From: Macrolepiota albuminosa
Lineage: Eukaryota; Basidiomycota; Agaricomycetes; Agaricales; Agaricaceae
Reading direction: 5' to 3'
NCBI GenBank assembly: GCA_027475525.1
Contig: JAMWFC010000009.1
Location: forward strand, 2,150,187-2,214,186
Length of the DNA: 64,000 bases
Part shown: positions 24,352-36,166 of the stretch, one piece after another
How the letters are laid out: each line of letters begins with the position of its first letter
How positions within the stretch are numbered: position 1 is the stretch's first letter
Program-made: the position numbers and the translations under genes
The notes under the pieces: generated by a model
Told to the model about the DNA's origin: nothing
The model's input: the letters and a program-made list of their open reading frames with translations, nothing else
The model's database searches: none

Positions 24352-27300
24352 TCATATTGTTGTATGGATGTATATGAACAGTATTTTTAAAACATTAGGG
24401 TTGCTGAGCAGGATGCTCACTACCTTGATGCCTGGATATAGTACTCTGTGCATATCCCTTCTATAGTTTTTGTGCATCCAGCATTCAAGCAGATAGTGGC
24501 CAACAGTTCTGGGGCCATCCCCACAGGCTGCACAGATGGGCAACTCAACCTTCTTTATATGATGTAAGTCTCTATTATCTGTTGAGCAGGCAATGACCAG
24601 TGCGCAGCTATACCAGGAGGGAAGCATGCTTGTATGACAACTCTGCTAGTGTGGTGATGATCTTAGCTGCATTGTGCCAGTTAGAGTCAATGGCTTTGGT
24701 CTTTTTGAACCTCAGCAATTGGGATAGGTGTTGTTCAGTGGAAGTCCACCACTCTTTTTTGTGCCTCATGATAATTGCTGCTTTGGATATTGAGAGTGGT
24801 TTGTGCAAGAGTATCAGCCTGTATATGTCAGTTTTATTGCCCTCAACTGCCTTTTTTGCTTCCCTATCTGCTTGCTCATTCCCTAATATTCCTTGGTGCC
24901 TGTCAGAGGACTCCTCATCTCTTTCTTCTTTCACTCCTTATTCCTTCACTCTCCTTTCATTCATTTTCTTATTTCTTCTGTCATTCTCTCATTTTACTGT
25001 TTCTATTCTTTCAACACTATCTGTTAGTACTATTCTCAGCCCTTGAGGTGCTCTGGTTCTTTAGCTATCATTTAGACAAGTGTGAGCCCTTCAGTACCGC
25101 TTCCAGACTGCTTACATAAACTGGAGTTTGCCTTTCTGACTTTCAAAGTCTGGAGTTTTCCTGCCTTGTTGTACAATTGTTTATTTAGGCAATTTTCAAG
25201 TTTTTAAGGTTTTGTTGTACTGTACAGTTGTTCCCTATGCTTCAGAGGCCCCAGAAGCATCCAACCTGGCATAGGAAATCTCTAGACTTGTTGTTTTGGA
25301 TCTCCCTCTGCCAGGTGAGTAGTTATTATGATATTGTTAGTATATACTCTAATATACTTTGGATCTCCCTCTGCCAGCTGTGTGACTAAGCCATAGCCTC
25401 CAAAGGTCACCCTTACAGTGCCCTGGTGTCCAGCATATCTCAATGTCCCCTTTTGATTCTATGAATCTCTTCCAACACCTCATCAATAAGGTACTGCCCT
25501 GTGCATGGCTCTAGGCCATGCAATGCAAGCATGCCCACCTGGTTTTCTGTCCCCACTGATGCTTTTCCTGTTCCTCTCCATCTCACCAGCTCCTGCCTTA
25601 GCAGTTCAAACCCAAGTACCTGGCCCATGCACTCCCCTTCAAACACTGTATGGTGCTCCTACATCCCCAGGCACTGCCTCACCACCTTTGATTTTGTGAA
25701 CCCTTGGTATAACACTGCTGCTGCCCCTACCATCTTCTTGTGACCTGATCCATCTATGTATACTCTTATGTTGGCCTTGTTGCCCTGCTCTCTTCCTATT
25801 GCTTCTTCCACCAACACATCAATTACTACTTTCACTGGGCACTTCTACTCTGGTGGCCTCCTCATGATGTCAATCTTCTCAATCCCTTTCAGTTCCTTTC
25901 TCAATGCCCTCAGGATGTAGTGGATGGGTGCACAATGCTTCCTAATGAACTTTGCAGCCTTTTGTGCTGGCTTGTGCAGTGGGTGTGACTCATGCATTAC
26001 CACAATGCATGCAGCTGCTCTTACACAGATCTTCTTAATCCTTATATTTATTGGCACAAGTTCTATATAGGCATCCAGCAGGTTGTCTGGTGTTGTCTTC
26101 AAGGCACCCAGTATTTGCAGTGCTCCCATTCTTTGCACCCTTCCCAACTTGGATTTCACACCCTTTTATCCCTCTACCTTTAGTCCATTCACAATGATGT
26201 CCAGGGTTAACCACATATCTGCCACATACAGCATTGTTAGCACCACCACTGCCTTGTAGATCCTTCTTACCAACTCTCCCCATGCCCCTCCACTTACTTT
26301 CACCAACCTCCTCATGTTTATCAGAACTGCAGTCCCCTTCCCTTGCCCATGTCATCTGCAAAGGATATTGCTAGCTCTCCATCTTTCTCTCTGCCCCCCT
26401 CAATCTGCCTAGCATTGTAGAAATTGTAGCATAGTCCTAACATGTTGCACTCTTGGTCAAGCCCACTGTCCACTAGAATTGTAGTCAAGGTGTAATTGTC
26501 AAAAGTTATTATGGTCTTCCTCCTACTCAGCTACTTTATTACCTTACACCTCTGTTTCTCATAATTGTGCTCCAGAACTTCAGGCACTGTGTTGAAAAAG
26601 GCACTTTTAACATTGAGAAAGAGTGCTACTACCTCTTTCTTGCAGCGCCATGCATGTAACTGTTGGTTATGAGCTAGAACTGTCTTGTGTGGATCACACA
26701 GTGCTAAATCAGACCGCTGTATCAGATTTGACTAGAACTAGAGTGAATACAAGATGTTGTCTTATGTAATACTCTACTGTATGTTAATAGTATCATTGAC
26801 ACTTGTAACACATGTGACACTCTGTTACAATGCATCCTTCACAAAAGCCACAAGTTTGTGCAGAGGGTCTGTTGTAGATTGTCCTGGCCTGCCACTAAAC
26901 TGGTACTTTGGAAGGATGTTGTGTTTTTCTGCTAGATATGATGGCTTTGTCTTGATGCAGGCTGAGAATAGCTTGGCAACTGTGTCCAGCAATGTGATTG
27001 GCTGATAAGAATTTAGGTCTCCATAGTTGTCCCTTCCTGATTTCTTTAGCACTACCATTTTAAATGTCTTCCACCTCTCTGGGTATACCCCCAGTGTGAA
27101 AGTGGCCCTGAATACTGGTCCCAGGTAAGGGACCAGGATGTATTATGTCTTCATAATTATATCATTTGGTATGCCACTGAGGCCTGGGGCCTTATGGGGG
27201 CTTAACTTTGCTGCTACTGCATATATCTCTGCATTGGTTATTGGTGTCCACTGGAAGGCTGGTAGGAGATATTGGTGGTCTTGCAGAATTTCAGCAGCTG

Positions 27301-28640
27301 CTAGTTTGTCATAAAAAAATGCTTTGTGGAACAGCCTCACTTTTCCTCCATTCTCCTCCACCTCTCTGATCCCTCCCCCCACCTACTTGTGCAATGTTGG
27401 CACTTTCATGCATCTCCATCTGATAGTGGTGCTGTTACAAACTTCTTTGCATCTCACACTGTCTTTCTGTCCACCTGCTCCAGCCACTCCTTCCAGTGCT
27501 TCCTCTTTGCATCTTTTATTGCCTGCCTGTAGTTGTTCCTTGCCCTCTGAAAGCTCTCATGTGCAGGATGGTCCACCTCCTCCATTTTTACCCATGACTC
27601 CCTTCCTAACCTCTGTGCTCTCACCCACAGTTTTGACAACTCCTTAGTCCACCACCTCTTTGTGTATGGCAACCTCCTCCATTTCTGCACCTTTGCTTCC
27701 ACTGTCCTCTCTAGTGCCTCCATGATGTTGTCCAACCTCTTCTCCATCTCCTCCTTTGACCCAATCCTCATCTTCAATATGCCCTCCAACTGCCTCCCCA
27801 ATTCCTCCTCAAACTCTCTCCATTCCACTTTTCTGAAGTTCCATACACTTGCTACCTCATGTCATTCTATCATTGCACTTCCCATGGTGACAATCAGGAA
27901 GTGGTCTGCTCTTGGACACTGGTCTGGGCAGAGTGCTTCACATCATATAACACTGTCCTGTAGGCCGTCAGCTATAAAAACATTGTCTGGGTGGGTGAGA
28001 TTTTTGGTGTTTTTAGCTTTGAGTATTGGCACACTGGGCCTGAGAGCCATCACCATCCTGTTTGCCATCAGCAAATTAATGAGATCTTTCACCTCATTTA
28101 GATTTGGTGGGTGAACAAGTGCCTGTTTCTTGAGTAATCCCACATCAGGTGGTGCCTGTTGAAGTTGCCCACCCAGATGTCTGTCCCATTCCTGCTCTGC
28201 ATTCTCCTCCCCTCAGCACTGTTGACAAAGTGCTCCACTGCTCTCATGCTCCTGAAGTGGTTGCATGCATTATAGACATTGAATATCCACAATATGCACT
28301 CACTCATCTCAATTTGGACTGCTACAACATCTGTGCTGTCAACATTGAGCCTTGTCCAGGCATCCATCACAATATTCCTGTTGATCAAAATTACTGCCTT
28401 TGACTTCTAGACCTTGCTCTCCTTGTGGTCTTTTGGGTATACTGGTCTCCATCTCTGTGTGGCTTGAGACTGTTTGTTAAAGTCATAGTATGGTTCCTAT
28501 AAACATATGATGTCAATGCTGTCATTCATTGCTGCTAGTACTGCATGTTGGGTTATCAAGAACTTGTTTATGTTCTGTTGCCAGATCATCAGCCTGTCCA
28601 TCCTGCACTGTTGTGGTTGTTCCATTGTCTCTGTCATTGA
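24352..28640 (-). pseudogene. LINE ORF2 pseudogene: endonuclease, RT, RNase H, zinc knuckle
   Basis: The apurinic-type endonuclease spans about 28,620-27,940 (IFNVYNACNHF, GNFNRHHLMWD). A linker with WTKELSKLW follows at 27,828-27,454. The RT begins with SPHKAPGLSGIPNDI near 27,160 and has NSYQPITLL near 26,990; its catalytic box reads FADD near 26,355, where YADD is usual. Thumb-like sequence SHPLHKPAQKAAKF lies near 25,960. RNase H pieces are VYIDGSGHK and EGECMGQVLGFELL (about 25,770-25,560). The last RNase H piece, QGILGNEQADREAKKA (about 24,890), lies beyond the LTR insertion. The C-terminal knuckle CAACGDGPRTVGHYLLEC is near 24,520. Multiple frames must be joined. RNase H plus C-terminal knuckle is the arrangement of fungal Tad-type and I-type LINEs. 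Confidence 0.88.
24901..25417 (+). mobile_element. solo LTR in the LINE RNase H region, target duplication GTGCC
   Basis: Same family as 20,701-21,187: starts TGTCAGAGGACTCC and ends CACCCTTACA. GTGCC flanks it at 24,896-24,900 and 25,418-25,422. It splits the LINE RNase H domain and is therefore younger than the LINE insertion. TATA-like CTTACATAAAC is present. Confidence 0.92.
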
Positions 28641-28799
28641 GTAGCCAGGGATAGTTCTCTTAGTTCTTCCCTGTGTGCTGTGAGTTTGTCTAGGAGCTCA
28701 TCAACTTTGTTGTCCAGCTCCTGTGATTTCCTGATCAATTTGTCTCCCTTGTCTGTGCCCTGAGAGTTGGTCTGACCTCCCTCAGTCTCTGGTCCAAGG

Positions 28800-29990
28800 T
28801 CACCCCACCTGAAATGTGTCAGCCTGGATTGGGTCAAGGGTCTCTGACTCTCTCATAGTGGGAGGCTTGTCTGGTTTCCCACTGTCATTTGCCTTAGAGT
28901 GCCACCTCCTTGGCCTGGCTTCCTCCCTGCTAACCTGCCCTGCCCCTTGGCCATCAAGGGAGTCTACTGCTGGCCTGTTGTTGAAGGGTCTTCCTTCCAA
29001 GACTGACCTTGCCAATTTGTCTACCCTAGTCCAAGTCCAAGTCTCTTTGGTAGAGTAGTACTTGTACCTCATTTCTGGTGTTCTGTCTTAGAGATGGGTC
29101 TTGGCCTCTGGGAACATGGAACATGTCCTAGCTGCTGATGTGTGATTATGTTGTAACCTCTTAGCCTTTGACAAATACCTCAAATTTCCTGTCTTTGACC
29201 CTGGCATCAGCTCCAATCTTTTCTAGAAAAAGTGGCTTCACATCATCCTGAGTCAGCCACTCCACTGCCTCAGCAGTGTCAAGCTCATACAGAACTCCCC
29301 CATTCTTCAGCTTATGTGCAGAGATGAAAACAATCTTGGGGTGTCAAGCCCCATGATGCTATGAGCTCCTTTGCCATGGCTGCCTTCATGGTGAGTTCCT
29401 TTTCCAACAGATTCTTGATGGTCATGCTTTCTGCTGGAAAGTCAAAAATAAGCTGCTGGGCTGTGCTGTGGGCCTGGTACAGTATGTCTGCCTGTTTTGC
29501 CTTTCTTACCACATCTGCATAGGTGTTCCTAGTCAGATGGGCACCTTTCTTCCTCCCCCCTTCCTGGTTGCTCACTGACTCCACAACTTGCCCCTCTTTG
29601 AAGTCTGCCCTGCCCTCTCTGTCTTTCACCTGTTTTGCCATTTCTTTCACCATCTTCACCAACACTTCAGCAAGTGTCTCCAAGACCTCGTTGTACTCCT
29701 CCAGGGCTCTCTCCACCACTTTGGCTACTCCCCTTTCTGTTTTCTTCATTCTTATGCACTCCAGGCTGAATGCAACTGCATGCATGCTGTCTCTGACCTC
29801 AGATGGAGTATCTGTCCTTTGCAAGATCTGGAGCAACACAGACTTGAGTGTCTCAGCACCTACAGTACTCATTGTGAAGTCAATGTAGCCATTGTCCCTC
29901 AGTCATTCCTTCATGCTGTCTACAGAGTTTACTTTCAGCTTTTGGTTTGCTGTTGCTCTCATGATGTGCAATGACTGCATGAATGGCTTT
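28800..29990 (-). pseudogene. LINE ORF1 (gag-like) pseudogene
   Basis: The first readable segment begins MRATANQKLKVNS near 29,960 and continues at 29,872 (MSTVGAETLKSVLLQILQ). A helical region rich in Lys and Glu follows, then the conserved-looking LKNGGVLYELDTAEA and WLTQDDVKPLFLEK (about 29,310-29,220). These resemble ORF1 of fungal LINEs, which binds RNA. A further frame runs to about 28,800. Stops break it in several places. Confidence 0.7.
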
Positions 29991-30389
29991 GGCTGTCTGC
30001 CTCCTCTGCTACCCAGTGGCATCTCTCTTGTTTAATGATGAAAGCTTATACATAGCATAGACAAACAAAAAAGCAAGTGCTATCTACTTCTAATCTGCCT
30101 GTCCTCTGCTTTTGTGTTCTTTTGAGTTTTTCAACCAGAATTCCCACAGTCTGCAGGTGATGGTTCAAGATCAAAAGCAGTTCTCTATATTGTTTATCAG
30201 TATAGATGCCCACCATAAGCAATAAACTGGGTAAGTATAGTAATAATGTCTTTTGGCAAGATGCATTAGCTTCATATACATATCAACCTGTTGCATGCTA
30301 AGTTTAGCTGTTGTGGATATCAAAGGTTAGAAAGTTAATTCTTAGGACAAGGATATGTTCTACACAGTTCAATTTTTTATGTTTTCAAC

Positions 30390-30725
30390 CAAGAAATTAC
30401 AACATGGGGCTCTTTACAACCTCAGATCCATCCTTTACCTCTCCCACAGTCATTGTTGCTGCTGCTGTTGCCATTGCCACTTCACCTGCCTCCATCATTG
30501 CTATGGCCACTTCTAAGGACAATATCACTAGCACTATTACTTCATCCAATTTCAGCAGGGGCTGGCCAGCATCTGCCACCACCTCTATTCAAGTTTCCAG
30601 TATCACTAGATTATTCCATCAGTGTGCTGCCAACAGACCTTCCAACTGATCAATCTCCTGCATAAGCTCTAAGAAGAGATGCAGGGCAGCCCTTGCTGGA
30701 TGAGGGCAAGTGCTGAGGAGTGCCT
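30390..30725 (-). repeat. dispersed repeat, copy 2 (inverted relative to 7,600-7,985)
   Basis: The reverse complement shares with copy 1 the phrases AGCAAGGGCTGCC-like, GGAAGGTCTGTTGGCAGCAC-like, GGCCAGCCCCTGCTGAAAT-like, a GCAGCAGCAACAATGAC run and TTGTAATTTCTTGG. It replaces the expected outer end of the gypsy 3' LTR. Confidence 0.5.
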
Positions 30726-30749
30726 ATCCAACAACAGTCAGTACTTGTG

Positions 30750-31734
30750 CTAATGACATCAACTGTAATTGGGTATGCTAGAGGCTACATTGTGAAACGT
30801 CATTCTAGCATGTAGCATGTTTGTATTGTGAGAAGTTCTGGCAGAGTTCTGGTGTGCTCAAGACATTAATGTAACAAGAAGCACTAGATGTGAGTGCACT
30901 CAATGCTACATGGCAAACTGTAAGTGCTAGAGTCCTGACAAAGGTATAACAAAAAGAGAATAGCATAATGTAATAATGCCTGCTGTTGGCACTGTAGACA
31001 ACAAAAACAATGAAGACATCACTAGTACTGGATTTTTCAGAAAAACAAATCCAGACTAGTGAGTTTCAATGGTGAAAGTAGCTGAGGTTCCTATTTGTTG
31101 TTATTTACATGTACAGTAGCTATCTTTTATACTTTGTGCTACTATAATTTAACAAAATGTCTATCTGTAGTGCTATGGCCTAGTGCCTACAATCACTGCC
31201 TTGATCAATGCACTGTTAATAGCAACCAGTGGCATATTGACCATGGCAACTATACACTTCTCCAAAAGTTTAAATATGCTTGTTCACTTTTTAACACAAG
31301 TTCAAATTACTGGTTAGTTCCAGTAGTTGGTTGGAAAAACATTGACAGATGCTGTAATCCAGAAGCATGATCCCTAGTGCCACCTATTATCTCCATTTTG
31401 GATAGCCCAAGATGTCAAGCTTTTAGTGAGTTTGGCTCCATCAATATCAATGATGCTGTTTCTGATGGTGGTGCCCTGACAGATGGCAGCACTTAATTTT
31501 CATCCCCATTTGGAATTGATTGGAGTTCAGTGAATTGCTTCTCTGTAGCTGCACTAGTTTTGTCCTCCCATAGGTCCTAAGTCCTTGCAGTCAATAGTGT
31601 CAACTAGTAAATGAGACCTTTAACTTGCCAAAGATAAACTGGGCCAGTAAAAATGGCTGGAGTCCTCAGATTTGATTGATGAGGGTAGGCCTATTTTGTT
31701 CAGGAATGTGCTCAGCCCAAGCAGAAGTCTATCA
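30750..31734 (-). mobile_element. gypsy 3' LTR, truncated
   Basis: It aligns with the right two thirds of the 5' LTR at 38,186-39,545 (for example TTGTTGTTA..TACATGTACAGTAGCTATC at about 31,100) and ends TCTATCA at 31,734. Next to it is TCTCCCCCC, which on the minus strand is the polypurine tract GGGGGGAGA immediately before the LTR start TGATAG. The outer end is missing and a different repeat begins there. Confidence 0.7.
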
Positions 31735-31752
31735 TCTCCCCCCAATTAAATA

Positions 31753-32340
31753 TTGACTGTCCTCAGTCAAACACTGTTGCTATTCTGGTGGCACTATGGT
31801 CCAGAGGCTGTAGCAGAACCATTGGATGAGTCCTTTGGTTCTAGGCTAGAGCAGGGAGATGGGTGGGCACCAGATGCAGGGGTGCAGGAGGCAAGGGTGG
31901 CAGAGTTGCAGGAGCTGCTGGGGAGAGTGGAGGGGGCTCAGGCAAGCCTGGTTCAGTGGAGGGACTGGTTGGTCAGGAGTGTGGTCACTGCCTGGGAAGA
32001 AGCAATGCATAAGTGGCTGTTCATTGTTCCTGTGGAGACCCAGTTGACCTTCCCAGATTGGGCATGGGAGCACTGCCTCCTGCTAGATGGGGACATTTTG
32101 GCTCATGCCCTTATCTTGCAGGGCATGTCCTCAATGTCCAGTCCTTCTTCAGCAAAGATCATCCAGGAGGCCAGTCAGCTGAGGCATCTGCTGGCTGCCC
32201 ATCAAAGGCAGAATCTGATTGTCGAATGTGGGTGGAAATGGCAGTGGATGTGGGGGAGACCCTTCCCTCATATGATGAGAGGATGGTGGCCATGGCAGAG
32301 ACTCCAGCAACAAGAGGGGAGGGATTCAGTGGTGTTCTGA
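31753..32340 (+). CDS. open antisense ORF at the 3' end of the gypsy element
   Basis: A 195-residue frame runs on the strand opposite to gag-pol, between the chromodomain and the polypurine tract. It is uninterrupted while the pol frames beside it are full of stops. The translation is Glu/Gln/Leu/Trp-rich, with coiled-coil-like ARVAELQELLGRVEGAQASL and later AHQRQNLIVECGWKWQW. I recognise no domain. It could be an antisense accessory ORF of this retroelement lineage or a chance frame; length and composition favour a once-coding sequence. Confidence 0.35.
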   Translation: MTVLSQTLLLFWWHYGPEAVAEPLDESFGSRLEQGDGWAPDAGVQEARVAELQELLGRVEGAQASLVQWRDWLVRSVVTAWEEAMHKWLFIVPVETQLTFPDWAWEHCLLLDGDILAHALILQGMSSMSSPSSAKIIQEASQLRHLLAAHQRQNLIVECGWKWQWMWGRPFPHMMRGWWPWQRLQQQEGRDSVVF

Positions 32341-32559
32341 AGTCATAGGTTTGTAGGTTTCTTGATCCAGTAGTCCCCTTTTTTTCTGCTTGTTTCTTGC
32401 AGTTTTTGTAGAATATTGTAAACTAGTCTGCACATATACTTAGTACCATAAGAATGGAATGGAATGGGAAGAGGAAAAGAAAGGAAAAACTTATTGGTGG
32501 GAGTTGAATCTCTGGTGACTCCAGAGGCATATTGGTGGGAGTTTAATCTCTGGTGACTC

Positions 32560-35547
32560 CAGAGGCAGATTTTATGCCCTTGTGGCCATCTGTGGGGTTC
32601 TTGGCTTTGGGGAGCACAGGGCTTGTCTGAGTGGGAGTTGTGGAACTCCTGAAGCTTGTCAGGGGTTTCCAGATGGCATCTGCCAGTCCATAGCTGGTCC
32701 ATCATATGAGGTAGTTCAGTCATTCTTGGATCACCTGGGAGTCGAGAATATGGTCAACCTTGTAGTGGTACTCATTGTCCACTTCAAAAAAAGGGAGCCA
32801 GTTGGGACATTGTCTGGAAAAGGGGTCTGGGGCATGCTTTTTGAGAAGTGGGACATGGAACATGGGGTGGAGTCCTTTGGTCCTGGAGGGAGGTTGAGTT
32901 AGTAGGTGTGAGAGGACACCTTCCAGGTAATTTTGAAGAGGCTGTAATGTTTGTGGTTGAGCTTCACAGAGGGGTGCCTTGATTGGAGGTTGTGCCAGTC
33001 AAGCCAGACTAGGGTCTTGGGGGACCAATCAGGGAGTGGGTTCTTGTCAGAAGTCAGTGTGCTTGGAGTAGGCCTGGTTGGCAATGTCAATCTTGCTCTG
33101 GAGGAATTTGTGGAGGTCCCAGAGGTCCTGGGCAACCTCATGAGTAGCATGGGCAGGAATATTCCAGAGGGATAGGGTCAGTGTGGTACTCTTTGTTTGC
33201 AAAGAAGGGGAAAATGCCAGTAGCAGAGTGGGGAGTATTGTTGTAGGTAAACTCAGTGAGGGGTAGTTCGGTGCACCAGTTGTTCTGGAGGTAGTTGACA
33301 TAGATCCAGAGGTACTGTTCAAGGGTTTGGTTGACCTGTTTGGTTTGTCCATCAGTCTCTGGGTGGTACACAGTGGAGAGGTTGGTTTAAATGCTGAGGG
33401 CCTTACATAGGGATGTCCAGAACTTTGAGACAAAGAGGGGGCCCTGATCAGAGACAATGTTGTCAGGGAGTCTATGCTTAGAGAACACATGCTCCAGGAA
33501 GAGTTGGGCAAAGTCTGGGGCATTGTCAATAGTGTGGCACAGAATAAAGATGGCTTGCTTTATGAGTCAGCACACAATGACAAGGATGGCATCAAAGCCT
33601 CCCAATTCTGGAAGCTCAATGATATGATCCATAGAGATGGATGACCATGGGCATTGTCTGACAGGTAGGGTTTGAGCAGTCCATAAAGCTAGTGTCAGAG
33701 AACTTTGGCCCTGAGGCATAGTTCACAGGCTTAGACATACCAGGTGATGTCCTTTTTCATCCCTGGCCAAAAGTAAGTGTGGGAGATGAGTTGAAGGGTT
33801 TGATGTATTCCTGGGTGTCCCCTAAGCTTGTGATTGTGGTGCTGTTAGAGAATGTTGAGGTGGACATTCTTATAGTTAGGAGCATAAATGTGACCATCAT
33901 GGAGGAGCATTTTGCCATCAGGGGAGAGGGTGAAGGAGGGGTCAGATGGTGGTCCATCAGGAGTAGAGTTCCAGAGGTTATGCCAGGTAAGATAGTTGTC
34001 CTAGGGAGAGTCTTGGATCTGTTTCAGATTTCCCTCTTTGTTTAAGATTAGTACCACATTTAGATGTTCAGGAGGGATTACCACACAATGGTTGAAGGCA
34101 TCCTGCTCTGCCTCAAAGGACTTCTTGGGGTAGACATCCAGCTGTCAGGTAAGAGTGTCTGGTTTGGCTCTGAGTTGTGCAGGGTGATAGTGGATAGTAA
34201 AGTTATACTCTGAGAGGACTTTGGACTATTGGGCCTGTCAGCAACTGAGAAGCTTGGTGGTCATGAAGTATTGCAGGGTTGTTGTGGTCCGAGTACACTT
34301 GAATCTGGTGGAGGGTGCCTTTGAGGTAGGCTTCCCATTGTTTGAAGGCTTCAACAATCATAAGGAGTTCCTTATTGTAGATGTTGTAGTTGAGTTCAGC
34401 TAAAATCATTGATTGGGTGTAGAAGGCTATGGGCCAGAGCTCTTGATTGTCCAGTCCCATCTGTGAGAGAATGCTGGGGATGGTGTAGTCAGAGGCATCA
34501 CACTTCAGGATGACTGGAAGGGTGGGGTCATAATGCTGGAGAATTGGAGCTGAAGTGAAAGCTTCCTTGAGTAATAAGAATGCACTCTGGCACTTACTGT
34601 CCCAACTCCAGGAGGTGTCCTTCTGAGTCAGCTGGTTGAGAGACTTGGTAATGCCAAAGATATCAGCAAACTCATGATATTCAGAAGGAACAACTTCAGT
34701 AAGGATTTAGTCTTCCGTTTTAGCATTGGGGCCAGTGTCTTTGGCCTAGAGGTGTTTTTTGGGTAGCATTGGGGATACCTGGAGCTGGTAGGCTGGAGTG
34801 CCATCCTGGAGGATTCATATGAAGAGGGTGCAACCAATAATTTTGATGTCCAGAACTCTAAGTGATTTGGAGGGTGCATCAGATTCAGGGCAGGGTCTGG
34901 GAATTGGCCAATGATTTTGAGTGGGGTAGTGGAGGCCTTTGTAACAGTTCTGAGGAATGTTTGGGGAAATTTTGATGGGTTTCCTTCAGAATGGGTCAGG
35001 ACATCTGGGATTACTGAAGGTTTGAGGGTAGAGGTGGATGGCTGCAGTTAGTCAGGCTCCAGGAATGGGAAAAGTCATGGTGAGGTCCTCCCAGCAGATG
35101 TCAGAGTTTACCTCTTGAAGCCAGGTGAGTCCTAGAACAATGGGGGTTGTTTCAGAGAGTTGCATGACCAGGAATTTGGCTGGGAATGTCAGACCATTGT
35201 CAAAGGTGGATGGTGGTGGTGTGGCCCTTTGTGATGGGCTTAGATGTCACGTTGTTCCTGTCAAACAGCTGGAGTTCAAGAGATCTGCTGAGCTCAGTGT
35301 GGGGAAGGTTGAGGTGGTCACTGATGAACATCTTGGTGGCCCTGCTGTTGACAAGAGCAGAGAGGGACTTGGAGTTGGCACCAAGGCATATGTGAATTGA
35401 GAGCAGAGGCTGAGAGGTTTCTTGCTGGAGGTCTTCCAGATTCATCATGAAGGAGGGAGACTTGAAAGGAATAGGTTCCTGAGCTGTGCCGGAGTCAAGG
35501 TTGAGGGTGAGGGCCTTCCAATCAATCCAGGGATTTGTGGCACACAA
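32560..35547 (-). pseudogene. gypsy pol pseudogene: protease, RT, RNase H, integrase, chromodomain
   Basis: Protease-like sequence with NSRATKMFISDHLNL lies near 35,350. RT is heavily broken (about 35,000-34,470). RNase H is readable at 34,460-34,203 (ELNYNIYNKELLMIVEAFKQ, VYSDHNN). Integrase fragments span 33,957-33,047, including YHPETDGQTKQVNQTLEQYL and TFSNSTTITSLGD-type out-of-frame pieces. The post-integrase segment VWLDWHNLQSRHPSVKLNHK lies near 33,000. The chromodomain NEYHYKVDHILDSQ is near 32,760, followed after stops by an ADAIWKP-like end. The order is that of a Ty3/gypsy chromovirus. It cannot make a full polyprotein. Confidence 0.82.
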
Positions 35548-35599
35548 CCATGGGAGTCCAAGAACAAGAGGGGCAGTAACATGAAGCTTGGTGACCAGG

Positions 35600-36166
35600 T
35601 GTCAGGGGACTCCTTATTTCTTCCTTTTCTCACTCCTTATCTCTTCACTCTCCCTTCATTCATTCTCTTATTTCTTCTGACATTATTTCATTTTACTGTT
35701 TCTATTCTTTCACTTATCTCTTCACTCTCCCTTCATTCATTCTCTTATTTCTTCTGACATTATTTCATTTTACTGTTTCTATTCTTTCAGCACTATCTGT
35801 TAGTACTACTCTCAGCCCTTGAGGTGCTCTGGTTCTTTAGCTACCATTCAGACAAGTGTGGGCCCCTCAGCATCGTTTCCAAACCACTTACATAAGCCAG
35901 AGTTTGCCAGAGTTTGCCCCTTGTTTGTGCAATTATTTGTGTAGGCAATTTTTGAGTTTTCAAGGTTTTGTTGTACTATACAGTTGTTTCCCATGCTTCA
36001 GAGGCTCCAGAAGCATCTTATCTGACATAGGGAATCCCTTCTCTTTGGATCTCCCTCTGCCAGGTGAGTAGTTATCATGATATTGTCAGTATATATTCTA
36101 ATACACTTTGGATCTCCCTCTGCCAGCTATGTGACTAAGCCACAGCCTCCAGAGGTCACCCTTACA
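35600..36166 (+). mobile_element. LTR copy without matching target duplication, inside gypsy gag/pol
   Basis: It starts TGTCAGGGGACTCC and ends CACCCTTACA, the same family as 20,701-21,187. The flanks are CCAGG on the left and GGAGG on the right, so there is no clean 5-bp duplication. The gypsy sequence expected between capsid and protease, including any zinc knuckle, is absent. The copy contains an exact 77-bp tandem duplication (35,636-35,789). Either a deletion or recombination occurred here or the assembly is misjoined. Confidence 0.8.
35636..35789. repeat. perfect 2 x 77-bp tandem duplication
   Basis: 35,636-35,712 is repeated exactly at 35,713-35,789; the bases outside break the match at once. 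The other LTR copies contain this segment only once. See the finding on 77-bp duplications. Confidence 0.95.

Larger units (their letters stand above)
24060..30184 (-). mobile_element. non-LTR retrotransposon (Tad/I-like LINE), full span, dead
   Basis: Read on the minus strand the order is 5' leader, ORF1 remnant, endonuclease, reverse transcriptase, RNase H, C-terminal zinc knuckle, short 3' UTR, and an (AAT)n tail (plus strand TATTATTATTATTATT at 24,060-24,075). A perfect 13-bp target duplication fixes both ends. The span is 6.1 kb, of which 517 bp is a later solo LTR. Many stops and frame shifts are present, and CpG is almost absent, so it is inactive. Confidence 0.9.

Noticed and set aside
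24600..25119. plus-strand ORFs of 114 and 148 codons
   Set aside because: They are antisense shadows of the LINE RNase H region and the pyrimidine-rich part of the solo LTR.
27324..28114. plus-strand ORFs of 107 and 150 codons rich in Ser/Pro/Leu
   Set aside because: They are antisense to the readable LINE endonuclease and linker frames, which carry recognisable motifs.
32495..32575. 38-bp direct repeat GGTGGGAGTT(G/T)AATCTCTGG
   Set aside because: It is imperfect and short, within the gypsy 3' region; I treat it as element structure and not as a separate feature.
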